Below are positions 62,092 to 64,000 of a stretch of DNA of 64,000 nucleotides, piece by piece; the stretch's first letter is position 1; every line of letters begins with the position of its first letter. The position numbers and the translations under genes were made by a program. Source of the DNA: Clostridium akagii DSM 12554 (GTDB lineage Bacteria > Bacillota > Clostridia > Clostridiales > Clostridiaceae); assembly GCF_000686725.1 (NCBI RefSeq), contig NZ_JMLK01000007.1, positions 309,470 to 373,469 on the forward strand, given 5' to 3'. The notes beneath the pieces are model-generated. The model worked only from the letters and a program-made list of their open reading frames with translations. It had not been told where the DNA came from and ran no database searches.

Positions 62092-62138
62092 AAACTATAA
62101 AATTATTTGTACAACATTAGTATTTATGATTTTTAAGA

Positions 62139-62170
62139 ACATTTATTATTAGAAAGCTAATAATAAATGT
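62139..62170 (+). terminator. Hairpin after GH32 gene
   Basis: ACATTTATTATTAG and CTAATAATAAATGT are a perfect 14-bp pair around AAAG, followed by TTTG. Confidence 0.7.
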
Positions 62171-62210
62171 TTGTATAAATCTTTTATACATTATTTTTCC
62201 AATTAGGAAA

Positions 62211-62957
62211 ATGAATGTTTTGACAGAAGAGATGAGGATGAATATGAATAAAAAAAGACAATTTAGTGAAGGATTAATTTTTGCTATTTCAAATTACTTT
62301 TTTTGGCTTTTATTAGGGAATCTATATTTTTGGATAATGAATATTCCATATATATTTGTGGCTATGACCATGAGTATGAATGGGAATATTCAAATTAATG
62401 TAATTTTAATTCTTTCATTGATACCTATGGGACCTGCATTAACAGCGCTATTAAGTGTAATGGGTAAGCTAACAAGAGAGGGAGATATTAATTTAACAAA
62501 ATATTTTTTTAAAGCTTACAAGGAAAACGTATTTGACTCATTATTTTTTTGGACATTAGGGCTAGCTATTTTATTTGTAATAAAGATTGATATGATATTA
62601 ATTAGTAGTAATTTTCACTTGTATTTTATTAATATATTTTTAAAAATTATAGCTGTTATTTGTATTGCTTTAGCATTCTATATTTTCCCTATAATATCCA
62701 GATTTCATTTGAAGAAAAGAGACATAATAAGATTATCGTTTGAATACTTAATAAAAAAAATCCACGTGTGTATAATATCTTTTGGAGTTATTTACTTTTT
62801 ATGGAAAATTTCAAATAATACTTTTCAAGCTGTAATGATTTTATTTTCTGTAAGTATTATAACCTATGTAATAATGTATTTGCAAAAGAGTGTGCTTAAA
62901 GAGATTGAAGATAGATTAAAAAATAAAGATGAATCCAAGTTAGGAAATGAACATTAA
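62211..62957 (+). CDS. YesL/DUF624-family membrane protein
   Basis: The protein of up to 248 residues has five to six helices, beginning with NYFFWLLLGNLYFWIMNIPYIF, and GPALTALLSVMGKLTREGD, which is diagnostic of YesL. DUF624 proteins nearly always accompany LplB/YtcP systems, but their role is unclear. Starts at 62211, 62232, 62238 or 62244 are all in frame. AGGATG before 62244 favours a later start. Confidence 0.82.
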   Translation: MNVLTEEMRMNMNKKRQFSEGLIFAISNYFFWLLLGNLYFWIMNIPYIFVAMTMSMNGNIQINVILILSLIPMGPALTALLSVMGKLTREGDINLTKYFFKAYKENVFDSLFFWTLGLAILFVIKIDMILISSNFHLYFINIFLKIIAVICIALAFYIFPIISRFHLKKRDIIRLSFEYLIKKIHVCIISFGVIYFLWKISNNTFQAVMILFSVSIITYVIMYLQKSVLKEIEDRLKNKDESKLGNEH

Positions 62958-62999
62958 TTATTACTGAGTTTTTAAATTAAGTAAAGTGGTGATTATATT

Positions 63000-64000
63000 A
63001 TGTCTTTAAATAAAATGAAACTGTCCAGTAAACTATATGTGGGTTTTGCCATTATGTTTTTGCTTGTTCTATTTATAGGAGTATTTTCATTTGTAACAGT
63101 AAGTGGTGTTGGTTTTTCAATGGATAACTTAGTTGATCATAACAATAAAAAGCTCACTGAATCCTATTGTATGAAGGGATACTTAACTGATTCAGCAATT
63201 AGGTTATCAAACATATGTTCAATTAATAACCAAAATTATATGGATTCGCAAAAGAAACTCTTGGTAAATGATATATCATTTTATAATAAGAGTAAAAATA
63301 TACTGAGAAAACTTGTGAGTACAAAAGAAGAAAAACAGCTGATGGCTCAAATTGATGTTAATGATAAAGATTACTTTCAGTTTGTTGATACTTCATTAGA
63401 AATTGATACGAGTACAGATTTTACCAGTATACAACTACAATCAATTGTTAATGATTTAGATAGTATGGTTAACCTTCAGCAGCAGTTGTCTCAGAATCTA
63501 TCAACAAACACAAGAAATACTATAACTACTCTTGGGACACAGATAATTATTTTATTAATTATTTCTTTTATACTTGCAATTATTTTAGCTACAATAATAA
63601 GAAAATCAGTTACTAGTCAAGTAAAGGTCATTGCGGATGCAGCTTCAAAACTTGCAGATGGAGATTTGAATTTTGAGCTAAAATCAGTTACTAAAGATGA
63701 AATTGGTAAAACTATAGACTCTTTGAATACAGCAATTAAAAAATTAAATCTTAATCTTTCAGAGGTGAAAAAACAAAGTAAAAACGTATTCCAGGGCAGT
63801 GAAGCTACTAATATAGCATTCATTGATATAAGTAGTAGTATTGAGCAAATTTCTGCAGCAACAGAAGAAATCTCTGCTTCTATGCAGGAATCTAGTGCTT
63901 CTGTAGAAGAAGTTACTTCTATGGCTAGTACTGTTAAAGAACAAGCCAATAATTCTGTTTTAAAGACTAAAGCAGGTCTTTCTATATCCTCAAATATACA
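63000..64000 (+). CDS. Methyl-accepting chemotaxis protein (cut by window end)
   Basis: The gene opens at the ATG at 63000 after AAAGTGGTG and stays open to the window end (about 333 residues). The first helix (LYVGFAIMFLLVLFIGVFSF), a four-helix ligand-binding domain (about 35-180), a second helix (IIILLIISFILAIILATII), a HAMP domain (KVIADAASKLADGDLNFELKSVTKDEIGK) and the start of the signalling domain (ISAATEEISASMQE) are in order. It may guide movement to the sugars handled upstream, but this is only proximity. Confidence 0.92.
   Translation, partial: MSLNKMKLSSKLYVGFAIMFLLVLFIGVFSFVTVSGVGFSMDNLVDHNNKKLTESYCMKGYLTDSAIRLSNICSINNQNYMDSQKKLLVNDISFYNKSKNILRKLVSTKEEKQLMAQIDVNDKDYFQFVDTSLEIDTSTDFTSIQLQSIVNDLDSMVNLQQQLSQNLSTNTRNTITTLGTQIIILLIISFILAIILATIIRKSVTSQVKVIADAASKLADGDLNFELKSVTKDEIGKTIDSLNTAIKKLNLNLSEVKKQSKNVFQGSEATNIAFIDISSSIEQISAATEEISASMQESSASVEEVTSMASTVKEQANNSVLKTKAGLSISSNI

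Overview
The window is AT-rich, low-GC Gram-positive DNA that looks like the genus Clostridium or a close relative. Supporting signs are purine-rich Shine-Dalgarno sites before nearly every gene, a glmS ribozyme, a clostridial LexA box, ferredoxin and Crp/Fnr genes typical of anaerobes, and an lplB/ytcP-type sugar ABC operon. No rRNA, tRNA or CRISPR array was seen.

1-31.8 kb is mostly chromosomal housekeeping. It holds an MFS tail, a cation/Ca2+ exchanger behind a yybP-ykoY-type (Mn2+) riboswitch, UvdE, a LytS/LytTR pair next to a YhjX-like transporter, and hisS behind a His-codon leader peptide. Then follow a radical SAM protein, an OYE-family reductase, a ferritin-like protein, an AI-2E permease, a DUF815 ATPase, ilvB-ilvN, gpmA, a LexA-controlled Y-family polymerase operon, a divergent Crp/Fnr (HcpR-like)-ferredoxin pair, a TerC-like protein, an FAD oxidoreductase with signal peptidase I, a phosphatase and a YdcF protein. 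26.7-29.6 kb is a run of eight tiny genes: three paralogous Cys-rich membrane proteins, three related acidic soluble proteins and two more membrane proteins.

31.8-49.8 kb is an accessory island built at the attTn7 site at the 3' end of glmS. A Tn7-like transposon with tnsA-B-C-D-E runs from about 31842 to 46795, with four 20-bp-phased TnsB-type repeats at the glmS-proximal end and three spaced inverted copies at the far end. Its cargo includes a tight four-gene operon: an N6-adenine methylase with an HsdS-like recognition domain, a wHTH-like protein, a P-loop ATPase and a PD-(D/E)XK nuclease. This looks like an unfamiliar restriction/defence system. Decayed copies of the transposon's tnsA-proximal end recur at about 45.63, 46.80 and 49.21 kb, so several Tn7-like elements have stacked here and decayed. 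They left a TetR gene, a dead FMN reductase gene, an FMN-binding protein and an enterocin-A-type immunity gene.

49.9-64 kb holds a secreted class C beta-lactamase-fold hydrolase, a GNAT protein, and a methyltransferase-MFS pair preceded by an 11-codon leader peptide and a long hairpin (a probable inducible resistance operon). A fructan utilisation cluster follows (two LplB/YtcP permeases, lipoprotein, GH32 enzyme, YesL protein) under a perfect 22-bp palindromic operator. The window ends inside a methyl-accepting chemotaxis protein.
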